Assembly (NCBI GenBank): GCA_014651175.1
Contig: BMWJ01000011.1
Coordinates: 124,001-188,000 of the forward strand
Source: Streptomyces clavifer
GTDB lineage: Bacteria > Actinomycetota > Actinomycetes > Streptomycetales > Streptomycetaceae
Direction of reading: 5' to 3'
DNA length: 64,000 nt
This document shows, piece by piece, positions 1-8,131 of the stretch. The notes beneath the pieces were generated by a model that was given only the letters and a program-made list of their open reading frames with translations, had not been told where the DNA came from and ran no database searches. Numbering within the stretch: the stretch's first letter is position 1; each line of letters starts with the position of its first letter. The position numbers were made by a program, and so were the translations under genes.

Positions 1-208
1 AACTGCCCCACTGGCGTGAGGGATCGGGCGCGTAGCCGGGCGGAGGGGTCGGGTCGTCCAGATACGCGAAGCCCCAGCGGTCGGGAACCGCGGCTTGGGC
101 GGATCCTGCGGCAGGAAGAGCCGCGGCCAGGAGCGTGGCCAGCATACCGAGGACGAGCAGCACGGCCCGTACGGGTCTGCTCGACGAGTCTGGGGTGCGG
201 ACGTGCAT
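1..208 (-). CDS. Secreted protein of unknown function, 3' part outside window
   Basis: The first 69 codons of a gene that runs off the left edge. The ATG at 208 is preceded by a near-perfect ribosome binding site (AGGAGG about 8 nt upstream). Residues 1-40 form a clear Sec signal peptide: a charged start (VRTPDSSSRPVR), a hydrophobic core rich in Leu/Ala (residues 15-32) and an A-x-A cleavage site near SAQA. The mature protein starts around AVPDRWGFAYLDD, a Pro/Trp/Tyr-rich opening I associate with large conserved Streptomyces secreted proteins, but I cannot name the family. The gene is exported, so an extracellular or wall role is inferred only. Confidence 0.75.
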   Translation of the reverse strand, partial: MHVRTPDSSSRPVRAVLLVLGMLATLLAAALPAAGSAQAAVPDRWGFAYLDDPTPPPGYAPDPSRQWGS

Positions 209-545
209 GGGCGTGCCTCCTGTGGACGAGGTGGGTGCTGCCAGCGCGATCCGGTGCTGTGGTACGGACGTTCCATGCCTGCGGTTGCGGGGCGGGCTGT
301 TCCGGTTCCCCTCCGCTGCGCGGCACCGCACAACCGCGACTACGTGAGGCAGCTGCCCCCGCCCCCCCCCCCCGCGGTGCCCGTGCGCCGTGCCCCTGCC
401 CCGCGCCCCTGCGAGGGGACTCGGCGCGCTCACTGTTCCAGAAGCACGGTCCACTGGGGCGCTCTCGGCCAGCCGTTCCTAGCTCCTTCCCATGCGGCGC
501 AGGGGCACCAGGCCCCACTCAGTTCGCTCGTTGCCACAGTGCGGA
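209..545. other. Intergenic stretch, no supported gene
   Basis: Upstream region of the secreted-protein gene. It contains a C-run near 358-373 and open frames on several strands, but none has a convincing start, codon pattern or recognisable product. Confidence 0.4.
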
Positions 546-1154
546 TCAGCGGCTCAGGCCGCTGCCGGTCCTGAGTCGCCTCTTCTCGACACTCCCCCCA
601 CATCTTCTCCATGCGCCTCGCGGCCCTACGTGGCGGAAACCCGCCTTTCCGCTTCCGGCATGGGCCGCTCGGGTCGGCGGACGACTCAACCGCGTGGGCC
701 CGCCCCGTGCAGCAGGGTGTCGAGGACGCGGGCTGTGAGGGTGCCGTGTCGAGGCCGGTATCGGCCGGGCTTCCGCGCAGCGACTCCCTGAGGAGCGCGT
801 AGCAGAGCAGGGATCGTGTCCGTAACCGGGAGGGCCTCCGGCTCCACGACGCTGGCGGATGACGTCGCCGTACTCCCCAGGCACCTCCCAGCACGTGTAA
901 TGGCGGCCAGGAAGATCCGGCAGCCCAACCCCCAGTGCCTTCGCCAGGTTGGCGGCACTGGTCCTGCGGGTCCGAGAGGGCTCATCGGCAGCGTGATAGA
1001 GGGCATTGGCGCCATGCAGTCCGATCACTACATACTCAACACGCCTCCCCGCACCGACGGCCGATCCCTCGTGGTGCTGCTCGTGCCGGGCATTCACAAC
1101 CTGCCCACAGAGCCCGCATCGCAAGTCGTCCCGTGAGGTATCCACGGGAGGCAT
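546..1154 (-). CDS. Hypothetical protein, C-terminal half probably degenerate
   Basis: The first ~105 residues look genuine. They begin with a CGLCG zinc-knuckle-like pair near the start, then a regular segment with phrases such as YVVIGLHGANALYHAADEP and GRHYTCWEVPGEYGDVI. After about residue 105 the frame becomes Arg/Pro/Ser-rich and loses coding character, while another minus frame (stop at 686) carries a more plausible continuation (VVEPEALPVTDTIPALLR). I therefore suspect a frameshift near 835-845 and a broken gene. The family is not recognised. The next feature, to its right, is an IS256 remnant, consistent with a disturbed neighbourhood. Confidence 0.45.
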   Translation of the reverse strand: MPPVDTSRDDLRCGLCGQVVNARHEQHHEGSAVGAGRRVEYVVIGLHGANALYHAADEPSRTRRTSAANLAKALGVGLPDLPGRHYTCWEVPGEYGDVIRQRRGAGGPPGYGHDPCSATRSSGSRCAEARPIPASTRHPHSPRPRHPAARGGPTRLSRPPTRAAHAGSGKAGFRHVGPRGAWRRCGGSVEKRRLRTGSGLSR

Positions 1155-1175
1155 CGTGCGGCTCCCTCGTACAGG

Positions 1176-1943
1176 TCACGTCCCTTTGCGTGGTGTTGGC
1201 GATCGGTCGTTTGATGCAGCGGGCAGGACGGTTGGCCCGTCGGTGCAGAGGGCGTCCATGCTTTCGTTGGAGAGGTAGCGGCGGGGGAAGGCGATCCACT
1301 CGTCGTGGAGTTCGGCGAGGACCGCGGTGGCCAAGCGGAGGACGGCAGCCGGGTTCGGGAAGACCTGGACGACGTCGGTGCGGCGCTTGATCTCCCCGTT
1401 CAGCCGCTCCAGCGGGTTCGTCGACTGAATCTTCTTCCAGTGCTGACGAGGAAAGTCCGCGAACGCGGTCAGGTCTTCCTTCGCCCCCGACAGCACTTCT
1501 CTGACCGTGGGGAACTGCCGGCCGAGCATCTCGGCGACGGTGTCGAGCTGAGTGCGGACCCTGTCCGCGGTGGGCTGGGCGAACATCGTGCGGATCGTGG
1601 CGGCGACCGTCTCCGCCGAGCCTTTCGGGATGGCGGCGAAGACATTGCGGACGAAGGGGACTCGGCAGTGCTGCCAGGCGGCGCCAAGTATGACCTTGCG
1701 GATGGCTTTGACCAGGCCGCTGTGGCTGTCGCAGATGACCAGGCGGACGCCGGCCATTCGGCCCCGGCAGCGAAAGACAACTGAGCACTCCACGGGCGAG
1801 CAGGTCGACAGCTCCACCGACGTCCGCGCAATCCTCGCGTGGGCTCCCGGAACCTGAGTAGCGGCACGCCGATCATGGTGGAACGTTCCCACGACGTATG
1901 GGGGCCGACGGGGCCGATCCACCAAGATTCCCGACAGAGTCAA
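1176..1943 (-). pseudogene. IS256-family transposase, C-terminal remnant
   Basis: From about position 1770 down to 1176 the minus strand encodes the C-terminal ~200 residues of an IS256 (mutator-type) transposase: VICDSHSGLVKAI, then CRVPFVRNVFAAIPK, and the conserved NPLERLNGEIKRRTDVV block that carries the final catalytic Glu region. Family members are about 400 residues, so the N-terminal half with the first two catalytic Asp residues is missing; sequence upstream of ~1770 in the same frame is unrelated filler. No flanking inverted repeats were evident. This is an inactive fragment left by an insertion and subsequent deletion. Confidence 0.85.
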
Positions 1944-2121
1944 GCTTGAGAGGCGCCGGAGTTCGAGTAAGGACAGTGTGGTGACGGCGCCGACCTACGG
2001 GAACGCTCTGGCCGCGAGGCTCGAGGGCACCGCAAGTCCACGCTTCATCACGGTTGAGTCCCGAGCCGGAACTATGGCTTCCGTCACAGCCAATACGATC
2101 TTGTCCTGGTGAGATCGCCGG

Positions 2122-3126
2122 ATGCTCGGTTTCCTCTTCCGTCTCCTGCCCTTCTGGGTCCGTGAGCCTCTGTTCATCGTGGTCGGGTCCGTTTTCGGCG
2201 TACGCATCATGTATCTCGCCCTCCGCGAAGAAGAATGGGCGGCAGCCGGGATCGGCGTGGTGTTCCTGGTGGTCACCGCGGCGCGCGTCCACACGGTGGT
2301 CCAAGCCCTGCGCGCACGCCGGAACCCGAGTCCGGCCGCCTCTGTGGACGGGGCGGTGTCCGATGCTGCTGTCCAGCCGCATTCGCAGGTTGCGGGGCAG
2401 CGTCTCGTCCCGGATCCGGATCCGGAGAAGGAACCCAACGCGCTGGGCCAGGCTGTCGCGGCCGTGGCCGTGTTCGCGGCCCTCGGGGTCGCGCTGTGGC
2501 TGGGCCCGCATCTGCTGCCCCCCGACGAAGACAGCACGCCGCCCGCCGCCTCATGTTCGAGCGGGGAAGGCGAGGAGCTGCCGAGCGCCTACGACAAGAC
2601 GTCCCAGGCTGTCACCGGCGACGAGCTGTGCAAGGCTCTCAACAGGTCAGACCTGGCCCAGCTCCTCGGAACGCCCGCGGAGACCGCGACCATGGCATCG
2701 GGCACCAACAACACCGCCCCCCTGACGGACGGGAAGGTCGCCCAACCAGCGGCGGAGGTCCAGTTCGACACCTACACCGTGAACGTCTCCGCCACGTACA
2801 ACAAGATGTCGATCGCCCAGTACGTGAAACTGATGGAGTTCGGGGAGGAGCCGGACGTCAAGACGCTCTCGGTCCTCGGTCGGCCCGGGGTCCTCTCCTC
2901 GGATCACACCGTGGCGCTCGAGTTCAATCTCGGGAGCGGTGGATCCGGAGGATCCGTCGGGCAAGGCCCCCTGGCCAGAACACTGTCCGTGGCCCTCGAC
3001 GGGAATGACCGTGGTGGCTACTACGACATCACCGTGTGGAGCAAGTCCGGAGCCCTCCCGGACGACAGCGCACTCCTTGACATAGCCGAGACGATTCTTC
3101 CGACGATTCACGAACGGACTCTGTGA
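2122..3126 (+). CDS. Membrane-anchored protein, DUF6215-like
   Basis: 334 residues. Residues ~1-65 contain two hydrophobic segments (LFIVVGSVFGVRIMYLAL; GIGVVFLVVTAARV). A Pro/Arg-rich linker follows, then a third membrane helix (AVAAVAVFAALGVALWLG, ~residues 110-130). The C-terminal ~200 residues are predicted extracytoplasmic, starting with DELCKALNRSDLAQLLGTP and continuing with alternating beta-like segments. This layout and the LC-x-AL-x-R-x-DL-x-x-LLGTP opening resemble the Streptomyces DUF6215 proteins; that assignment is from memory. Function is unknown. It is flanked by transposon remnants on both sides but is itself intact. A start at ATG 2122 gives the first membrane segment; no strong ribosome site is visible. 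Confidence 0.7.
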   Translation: MLGFLFRLLPFWVREPLFIVVGSVFGVRIMYLALREEEWAAAGIGVVFLVVTAARVHTVVQALRARRNPSPAASVDGAVSDAAVQPHSQVAGQRLVPDPDPEKEPNALGQAVAAVAVFAALGVALWLGPHLLPPDEDSTPPAASCSSGEGEELPSAYDKTSQAVTGDELCKALNRSDLAQLLGTPAETATMASGTNNTAPLTDGKVAQPAAEVQFDTYTVNVSATYNKMSIAQYVKLMEFGEEPDVKTLSVLGRPGVLSSDHTVALEFNLGSGGSGGSVGQGPLARTLSVALDGNDRGGYYDITVWSKSGALPDDSALLDIAETILPTIHERTL

Positions 3127-3152
3127 CGAGGCGCTCGCTGAGCTGAGCTTCT

Positions 3153-3284
3153 TCAGCGTTGCCCCTCCAGCGTGAGGATGATGGCCTTGGCGATTGACGT
3201 CATGCGGTTGGGGCTGCATCGGGACCTGCGGAAGATCCGCCAAGACTTCAGCCTCGCGACGCCGCGTTTCGCATTGCTCGCGAG
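3153..3284 (-). pseudogene. IS5-family transposase, extreme C-terminal remnant
   Basis: The minus strand encodes the last ~44 residues of an IS5-type transposase (RGVARLKSWRIFRRSRCS, MTSIAKAI, stop at 3153), a tail I recognise from actinobacterial IS5 elements. A second, independently decayed copy of the same tail lies at 55231-55345. The rest of the element is absent. Confidence 0.7.
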
Positions 3285-3366
3285 TTGCGAGAACGCCTGT
3301 AGCTCAACCACGGGAACGCCATGATCGGGGACGACCCGCGGAGCTGCGAGGCGAGGAGGCACTGCG

Positions 3367-3993
3367 ATGGTGATCAGAGGGCTGCATCCGGAGAGGACGG
3401 CCAGGCTTGAGGCGCTCGTGGATGAGTGCCGACCGCTGCTGACGACTGCTGGTGGGATGGCTGTCGTGCAGAGGCTGCTGAGTGAGCGTCGGGTCGAGGT
3501 GCTCGACGCAGTGGTGATCACGCGCGAGCTACTGAGGGCCGGCCCCACGGCACTCGGGGAGGCGAAGACCATCGTCTTGGCGAGTCCTGGCAGGGGACAC
3601 GAGCTTCGAGTGCACGAGCAGTTCGTGGATGACCTGGAGCAAAGCGCGGTTTCGACCGGTGATGACCCGTTTCATTACGGTTACCTCGGTGTCCCATCCG
3701 GGCCGCACTCCGGGTGGCGGCCCGGATGCGGGAGCACGGGGTCAGCCGGCCTTTGCGGGCTCTTCAGCTCGGGCGCGTGTGCTGGCGAGGCGGTAGGAGT
3801 CGGTGCCGGTCTCGATGATCGCGTTGTTGAAGGTGAGGCGGTCGACGATGGCCGCGTCGAGGCGGGGATCTGTGAAGGTCTTGGTCCAGCCGCCGAAGGG
3901 CTCGTCGGAGGCGATGGCGACGCTGTTCTTCTCCTCGCGTTCGGTCAATACCTGGAAGAGGAGTTCGGCGCCGCGGCGGTCGAGTCCATGTAG
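3367..3993 (+). CDS. Small conserved protein with L7/L12-like helix pattern; 3' end runs into IS debris
   Basis: A strong ribosome site (AGGAGG, ~8 nt) precedes ATG 3367. The first ~95 residues look genuine and mostly helical. The segment VVITRELLRAGPTALGEAKTIV resembles the ribosomal L7/L12 C-terminal motif (I-K-x-x-R-E-L-T-x-L-G-L-K-E-A-K), suggesting a similar small alpha/beta fold; this is inference. After about residue 96 the frame changes character and continues antisense to an IS21 istB remnant until the stop at 3993, so the native stop was probably lost through insertion or deletion. Real homologs would be expected to end near residue 95-100. Confidence 0.55.
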   Translation: MVIRGLHPERTARLEALVDECRPLLTTAGGMAVVQRLLSERRVEVLDAVVITRELLRAGPTALGEAKTIVLASPGRGHELRVHEQFVDDLEQSAVSTGDDPFHYGYLGVPSGPHSGWRPGCGSTGSAGLCGLFSSGACAGEAVGVGAGLDDRVVEGEAVDDGRVEAGICEGLGPAAEGLVGGDGDAVLLLAFGQYLEEEFGAAAVESM

Positions 3994-4012
3994 CCGAGCT
4001 CGTCGATCTATG
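3742..4012 (-). pseudogene. IS21-family IstB helper ATPase, C-terminal remnant
   Basis: The minus strand reads IDELGYMD, then after a frameshift near 3985 DRRGAELLFQVLTERE, then SVAIASDEPFGGWTKTF and IVDRLTFNNAIIETGTDSYR. These are the Walker B/sensor and C-terminal signatures of IstB, the ATP-binding transposition helper of IS21 elements. IstB is normally ~260 residues; only the last ~85 remain and the frame is broken. No istA is present beside it. Confidence 0.85.
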
Positions 4013-4289
4013 CGGATATCAGCATCGATCGACCTATGTCGAGACCGCGACTATGCCGAAATGGGTGTCAACGTCGCTGGTCGCAACCGTCAGTATCCGG
4101 CGGCGCCCGCAGCGCGCTCAACGGCCGGAGCTCGCCGAGCACGTGGCCCGCCAGCAGACCTTCGACTCCCGCGACGACCATGCGCTGACTGCGCCCGCGC
4201 GTCGGCGGCACATCCGTCCACCGAATCGAGTTATGGCCATGCGAACAGCGGGCTGTGTGCCTCGTCAGCCTGCCGGACGCGATGGCGGT
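4013..4289. other. Intergenic debris, no supported gene
   Basis: Between the IstB remnant and the GntR gene. Short open frames occur but none has coding character or a recognisable product; probably decayed mobile-element sequence. Confidence 0.4.
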
Positions 4290-4970
4290 TCATGTGCGGG
4301 TTGGTGCCGTTGCGGATGATGTGGTGGCCGACGACCGCAGTTGTTCGATCACGTCGTTCAAGTGCACGGCAGCAGCCCGTGCCGCTGCCGTGGCGTCACC
4401 GCTGACGATCCCGTCGATGATGTCCAGGTGCTGCTGCAGTGACTGGGCGGGACGGCCGGGGCGCAAGGCCAGCCGGAACTGATAACGCACCATCGGTCCG
4501 TTGAGTCGTTCGAGCTGGCGCCTGGCGACCTCCTGACCGCTGGCCTCGACCACCAGTTCGTGCAGGCGCTGGTTGAGGGCGGAGTATGTGTGTACCGCTC
4601 CGTCCGCGACGGCCTGCCGCATCTCCGTGCCTATCCGACGCAGTTCCGTACGCTGTGCCTCGTTCGCCTGCGTAGCGGCCTTCGTGGCGCACAGCTGCTC
4701 CAGCGCGGAGCGGCACTCGGTGATCTGTATGGCCTCGTCGATGGAGACCGCCCGGATGCGCGCGCCGCGGCGGGGGATGATCTCGACGATCTCCTCGGCG
4801 GCGAGGTCCTGCAGAGCCTCGCGGACCGCGCTGCGAGTCGTCCCGTAGGACTCGGCGAGGTCGTTCTCCACGAGTCGCTGCCCGGGTACCAGGTCCCCGG
4901 AGCGCAAGGAGTGCCTGATGGCGTCGGTCACGTACTGGCGTCCGGCTGCGCCCGTCAGCTTGTCCGTCAA
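4290..4970 (-). CDS. GntR-family regulator, FadR/FCD subfamily
   Basis: 226 residues. The N-terminal ~75 residues are a GntR winged helix: IRHSLRSGDLVPGQRLVENDLA, then the recognition-helix motif TTRSAVREALQDLAAE and the wing IIPRRGARI. The rest is an all-helical FCD ligand domain with conserved acidic/His positions (ITECRSALEQLCATKA; LNQRLHELVVEASG; HLDIIDGIVSGD). FCD regulators usually sense carboxylic acids and repress adjacent catabolic operons. The gene is divergent from the oxalomesaconate/PDC operon that starts at 5141, so it is most likely that operon's ligand-responsive repressor. The start is TTG 4970, preceded by an AGAGG-like site; a downstream start cannot be excluded. Confidence 0.9.
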   Translation of the reverse strand: MTDKLTGAAGRQYVTDAIRHSLRSGDLVPGQRLVENDLAESYGTTRSAVREALQDLAAEEIVEIIPRRGARIRAVSIDEAIQITECRSALEQLCATKAATQANEAQRTELRRIGTEMRQAVADGAVHTYSALNQRLHELVVEASGQEVARRQLERLNGPMVRYQFRLALRPGRPAQSLQQHLDIIDGIVSGDATAAARAAAVHLNDVIEQLRSSATTSSATAPTRT

Positions 4971-5076
4971 CTCGTTCGACCTCTTTCGTCGGCAGGTCAG
5001 TGCATGTGAAGCCTAGAGCCTCGTGAGGACTCCGGCCGCGACCCCGACGAACTTTTTTGTAATTTCGCCAAACATC

Positions 5077-5106
5077 TTGTCAACAATCTGGTTGATGACC
5101 TAGCTT
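5077..5106 (+). promoter_or_regulatory. Promoter and GntR operator for the catabolic operon
   Basis: TTGTCAACAA at 5077-5086 matches the T-x-GT...AC-x-A pattern of FadR-type GntR operators and is nearly palindromic. TTGTCA (5077-5082) also serves as a -35 with an 18-nt spacer to TAGCTT (5101-5106) as -10. Binding of the regulator would cover the -35. This AT-rich island stands out from the surrounding GC-rich DNA. Inferred from sequence only. Confidence 0.55.
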
Positions 5107-5140
5107 CCTCTGCGTATCCCCAGTCGACGAAGGAGTGCCG

Positions 5141-6328
5141 ATGCCTGCCGAAGCAGTTGCCCGGTCCCGCGGGGCGCGCCGACACGGCTCCCAGACCGCG
5201 ATTCCGTGCCTGTTCATGCGAGGCGGTACGTCGCGAGGGCCGTTCTTCGACGCGAGAGTGCTGCCAAAGGACACCAGGCTCCGTGACGCCGTACTGCTGG
5301 CCGCGATGGGATCACCCGACCCGCGCCAGATCGACGGCATCGGCGGCGGGCACCCGTTGACCAGCAAGATAGGCATCGTGGGCCCGGGCACGGAACCCGG
5401 CGTCGACCTGGAGTGGACTTTCGTTCAAGTGCAGCCCGGCGGGGACGCAGCCGACACTTCCTCCAACTGCGGCAACATGCTGGCCGCGGTGCTGCCGTTC
5501 GCCGTCGAAACCGGCATGGTCGTCCCCGACGCCGACCGCACCACCGCCCGGGTGCGTACCCGCAACACCGGCATGGTCGCCGAGATCACCGTCGCCACCC
5601 CACTGGACACGGACGGGGCGCGGCACGTCGACTACCGGGGCCAGGCCCGTATCGACGGTGTCCCGGGCACTGCCGCTCCGGTCGAGATCGGCTTCCTGGA
5701 CACGGCCGGCTCCGTCGCCGACTCCCTGCTCCCCACTGGGCATGCACGCGACACCGTCGAGGTCCCCGGGATCGGCGCCGTGGACGTCACCCTGATCGAC
5801 AACGGCCAGCCCCTGGTGATCGTGACAGCCGAGCGCCTGGGCGCCACCGGCTACGAGATACCGTCACAGATCGACGCCGACGAAGGGCTCAGGGCCCGTG
5901 TCGAGGCCCTGCGCCTGATCTGCGGCGAAGCCATGGGCCTGGGCGACGTCACGGAGAAGAACTACCCGAAGATGACGCTGGTGGCGCCGCCGCGTCACGG
6001 AGGCACCCTCTCCACGCGCAGCCTCATCCCACGGGTCTGCCACCAGTCCATCGGCGTGCTCGCCGCAGTCACGGCCGCGACTGCCTGTGTACTCGAAGGC
6101 AGTGTCGCCCGCGACGTTGCCGCCGATGTCTCCGGCACGGAGCCCGCCATTTCCGTCGAGCACCCGTCCGGAGAGTTCAGCGTCACCCTCGGCCTCGCCC
6201 CGGACGTTCCCCAGCGGGTCACGCGCTCCGCGCTGCTGCGCACCGCCCGCCTCATCATGGCCGGCGACCTGCTCGTACCCCGTTCCCTCTGGGACCCCGC
6301 CCCCACCACTCAGGAGAACACCGCGTGA
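5141..6328 (+). CDS. PrpF-family 4-oxalomesaconate tautomerase (GalD/LigU-like)
   Basis: 395 residues from ATG 5141 (GAAGGAG 6 nt upstream; a GTG at 5135 is in frame but overlaps that site). A PrpF-type isomerase of the diaminopimelate-epimerase fold. It shows the conserved opening IPCLFMRGGTSRGPFF, IDGIGGGHPLTSK, SSNCGNMLAAVLPFA (catalytic Cys region) and NYPKMTLVAPP. This family moves a double bond or proton in tricarboxylates; in gallate/protocatechuate 4,5-cleavage it interconverts keto and enol forms of 4-oxalomesaconate. First gene of a five-gene operon, overlapping the next gene by GTGA, so translation is coupled. PrpF proteins of other pathways (2-methylaconitate isomerase) look alike; the ligJ/ligK/ligI neighbours decide the assignment. 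Confidence 0.85.
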   Translation: MPAEAVARSRGARRHGSQTAIPCLFMRGGTSRGPFFDARVLPKDTRLRDAVLLAAMGSPDPRQIDGIGGGHPLTSKIGIVGPGTEPGVDLEWTFVQVQPGGDAADTSSNCGNMLAAVLPFAVETGMVVPDADRTTARVRTRNTGMVAEITVATPLDTDGARHVDYRGQARIDGVPGTAAPVEIGFLDTAGSVADSLLPTGHARDTVEVPGIGAVDVTLIDNGQPLVIVTAERLGATGYEIPSQIDADEGLRARVEALRLICGEAMGLGDVTEKNYPKMTLVAPPRHGGTLSTRSLIPRVCHQSIGVLAAVTAATACVLEGSVARDVAADVSGTEPAISVEHPSGEFSVTLGLAPDVPQRVTRSALLRTARLIMAGDLLVPRSLWDPAPTTQENTA

Positions 6329-7350
6329 TCATCGACGTCCACGGCCACTACACGACGGCGCCGGCCCCGCTGGGGGAGTGGCGTGGGGCCCAGATCGCCG
6401 CGCTCACCGATCGGGCACGGGCACCCGACCGCGCAGGGCCCGCCATCAGTGACGACCAGATCCGTGAGTCCATCGAGACCAACCAACTCCGTGTCATGGA
6501 CGAGCGCGGCATCGACGTCACCGTCTTCTCTCCTCGCGCCTCGTTCATGGCCCACCACATCGGTGACTTCGCCACCTCCTCCGCCTGGGCCCGCATCTGC
6601 AACGACCTGTGCCACCGTGTCGCCGAGCTGTACCCCGGGCGATTCGCCCCCGGTGCGATGCTGCCGCAGTCACCGGGAACCGATCCGGCTACGGTCATCC
6701 CCGAAATCGAACGCGCCGTGCTGGAGCTGGGCGCCGTCACAGTCAACATCAACCCGGACCCCTCCGGCGGCCACTGGACCGCACCACCGTTGACCGACCG
6801 GTCCTGGTACCCGGTGTGGGAGAAGCTCGCCGAGCTGGACGTGCCCGCCATGGTTCACGTCTCCACCAGCTGCAATGCGGCCTTCCATACCACCGGGGCG
6901 CACTACCTCAACGCCGACACCACCGCGTTCATGCAACTGCTGACCGGGGACCTGTTCGCCGACTTTCCCGAGCTGCGCCTGATCATCCCGCACGGCGGCG
7001 GCGCCGTGCCATATCACTGGGGCCGATTCCGGGGCCTGGCGCAGGCGCTGGGCAAGCCCGAGGCGGTGGAATCACTGCTGCGCAACGTCTTCTTCGACAC
7101 CTGCGTCTACCACCAGCCAGGCGTCGATCTGCTGTTGGAAGTGGTCCCGCACGGCAACATCCTCTTCGCTTCCGAGATGATCGGGGCCGTCCGTGGCATC
7201 GACTCGCACACCGGCCACCACTTTGACGACACGCGCCGCTACGTCGAGAACGCGGGCCTGTCCGACGAACAACTGACCGCGGTCGAGGAACGGAATGCCA
7301 GGCTTGTCTACCCCCGTCTGGATGCCCGCTTGACCGCCCAGGGCCGCTGA
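6325..7350 (+). CDS. ligJ: 4-Oxalomesaconate hydratase (LigJ-like amidohydrolase)
   Basis: 341 residues from GTG 6325, which overlaps the stop of the tautomerase gene (GTGA). Member of the amidohydrolase-2 superfamily with the N-terminal metal motif D-x-H-x-H (DVHGHY, residues 4-9). Downstream are MVHVSTSCNAAFHTTG and the HGGGAVPYHWGR segment with further metal-binding His, and a late catalytic block (LFASEMIGAVRGID). LigJ hydrates 4-oxalomesaconate to 4-carboxy-4-hydroxy-2-oxoadipate, using Zn. Its place directly between the tautomerase and the CHA aldolase supports this reaction rather than a decarboxylase role. Length agrees with known LigJ proteins (~340). Confidence 0.85.
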   Translation: MIIDVHGHYTTAPAPLGEWRGAQIAALTDRARAPDRAGPAISDDQIRESIETNQLRVMDERGIDVTVFSPRASFMAHHIGDFATSSAWARICNDLCHRVAELYPGRFAPGAMLPQSPGTDPATVIPEIERAVLELGAVTVNINPDPSGGHWTAPPLTDRSWYPVWEKLAELDVPAMVHVSTSCNAAFHTTGAHYLNADTTAFMQLLTGDLFADFPELRLIIPHGGGAVPYHWGRFRGLAQALGKPEAVESLLRNVFFDTCVYHQPGVDLLLEVVPHGNILFASEMIGAVRGIDSHTGHHFDDTRRYVENAGLSDEQLTAVEERNARLVYPRLDARLTAQGR

Positions 7351-7427
7351 GCCCCCGGGCCCCCGGCCCCACACGGCCTGGTTCTGCTCTCGAATCGATC
7401 ACCAACGACAGCGCAAGGAGTCAAATC

Positions 7428-8111
7428 ATGTACGAACTCGGAGTCGTCCACCGCAGGACAGAACGCGCCGACCGCGCGGCGGTCGAGGCCCTGTCCCGGT
7501 ACGGGGTCGCAACGGTCCACGAGGCCATGGGCCGACTCGGCCTGCTGCGTCCGTATATCCGGCCCGTCTACGAGGGCGCGAAGCTCTGCGGCACCGCTGT
7601 CACCGTGCTGCTGCAGCCCGGCGACAACTGGATGCTGCATGTGGCCGCCGAGCAGGTGCGGGAGGGCGATGTGGTCGTCGCCGGCTGCACCACCGAGAGC
7701 GGGGACGGCTTCTTCGGAGAGCTGCTCGCCACCTCCCTCCGAGCCCGCGGGGCCAAGGGCCTGGTCATCGACGGTGGCTGCCGTGATGTCGACGAGCTGC
7801 GGCAGATGGACTTCCCCGTCTTCGCTCGCACGATCAACGCCAAGGGCACTGTCAAGGCCACGCTCGGTTCGGTCAACGTTCCCGTCGTCGTCGCCAACGC
7901 CCTGGTCAACCCGGGTGACGTGATCGTCGCTGACGCCGACGGCGTGGTCGTGGTCCCCGCTCCCCAGGCCGTCGCGGTGGCCGAAGCTGCCGCGAGGCGC
8001 GAGGCCGCCGAGGAGGGAAAGCGGAAACGGTTCGTGGAGGGGGAACTGGGCCTGGACATGTACGCCATGCGCGGCCCCCTGGCCGAGCTCGGCCTGACCT
8101 ACGTCGACTGA
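7428..8111 (+). CDS. ligK: 4-Carboxy-4-hydroxy-2-oxoadipate aldolase / oxaloacetate decarboxylase
   Basis: 227 residues, start ATG 7428 after AAGGAG. RraA-like fold: YGVATVHEAMGRLGLL at the N-terminus, the pyruvate/metal loop TTESGDGFFGELLATSL and GLVIDGGCRDVDELR carrying the R-D pair. The C-terminal tail ends in ELGLTYVD. Class II aldolases of this type split CHA into pyruvate and oxaloacetate and also decarboxylate oxaloacetate, which completes the pathway into central metabolism. It follows the hydratase by 77 nt and precedes the lactonase by 20 nt. RraA-like proteins of other function are shorter (~160) and lack the C-terminal extension seen here. Confidence 0.88.
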   Translation: MYELGVVHRRTERADRAAVEALSRYGVATVHEAMGRLGLLRPYIRPVYEGAKLCGTAVTVLLQPGDNWMLHVAAEQVREGDVVVAGCTTESGDGFFGELLATSLRARGAKGLVIDGGCRDVDELRQMDFPVFARTINAKGTVKATLGSVNVPVVVANALVNPGDVIVADADGVVVVPAPQAVAVAEAAARREAAEEGKRKRFVEGELGLDMYAMRGPLAELGLTYVD

Positions 8112-8131
8112 CGGCACGAGGAGCACTCCCG

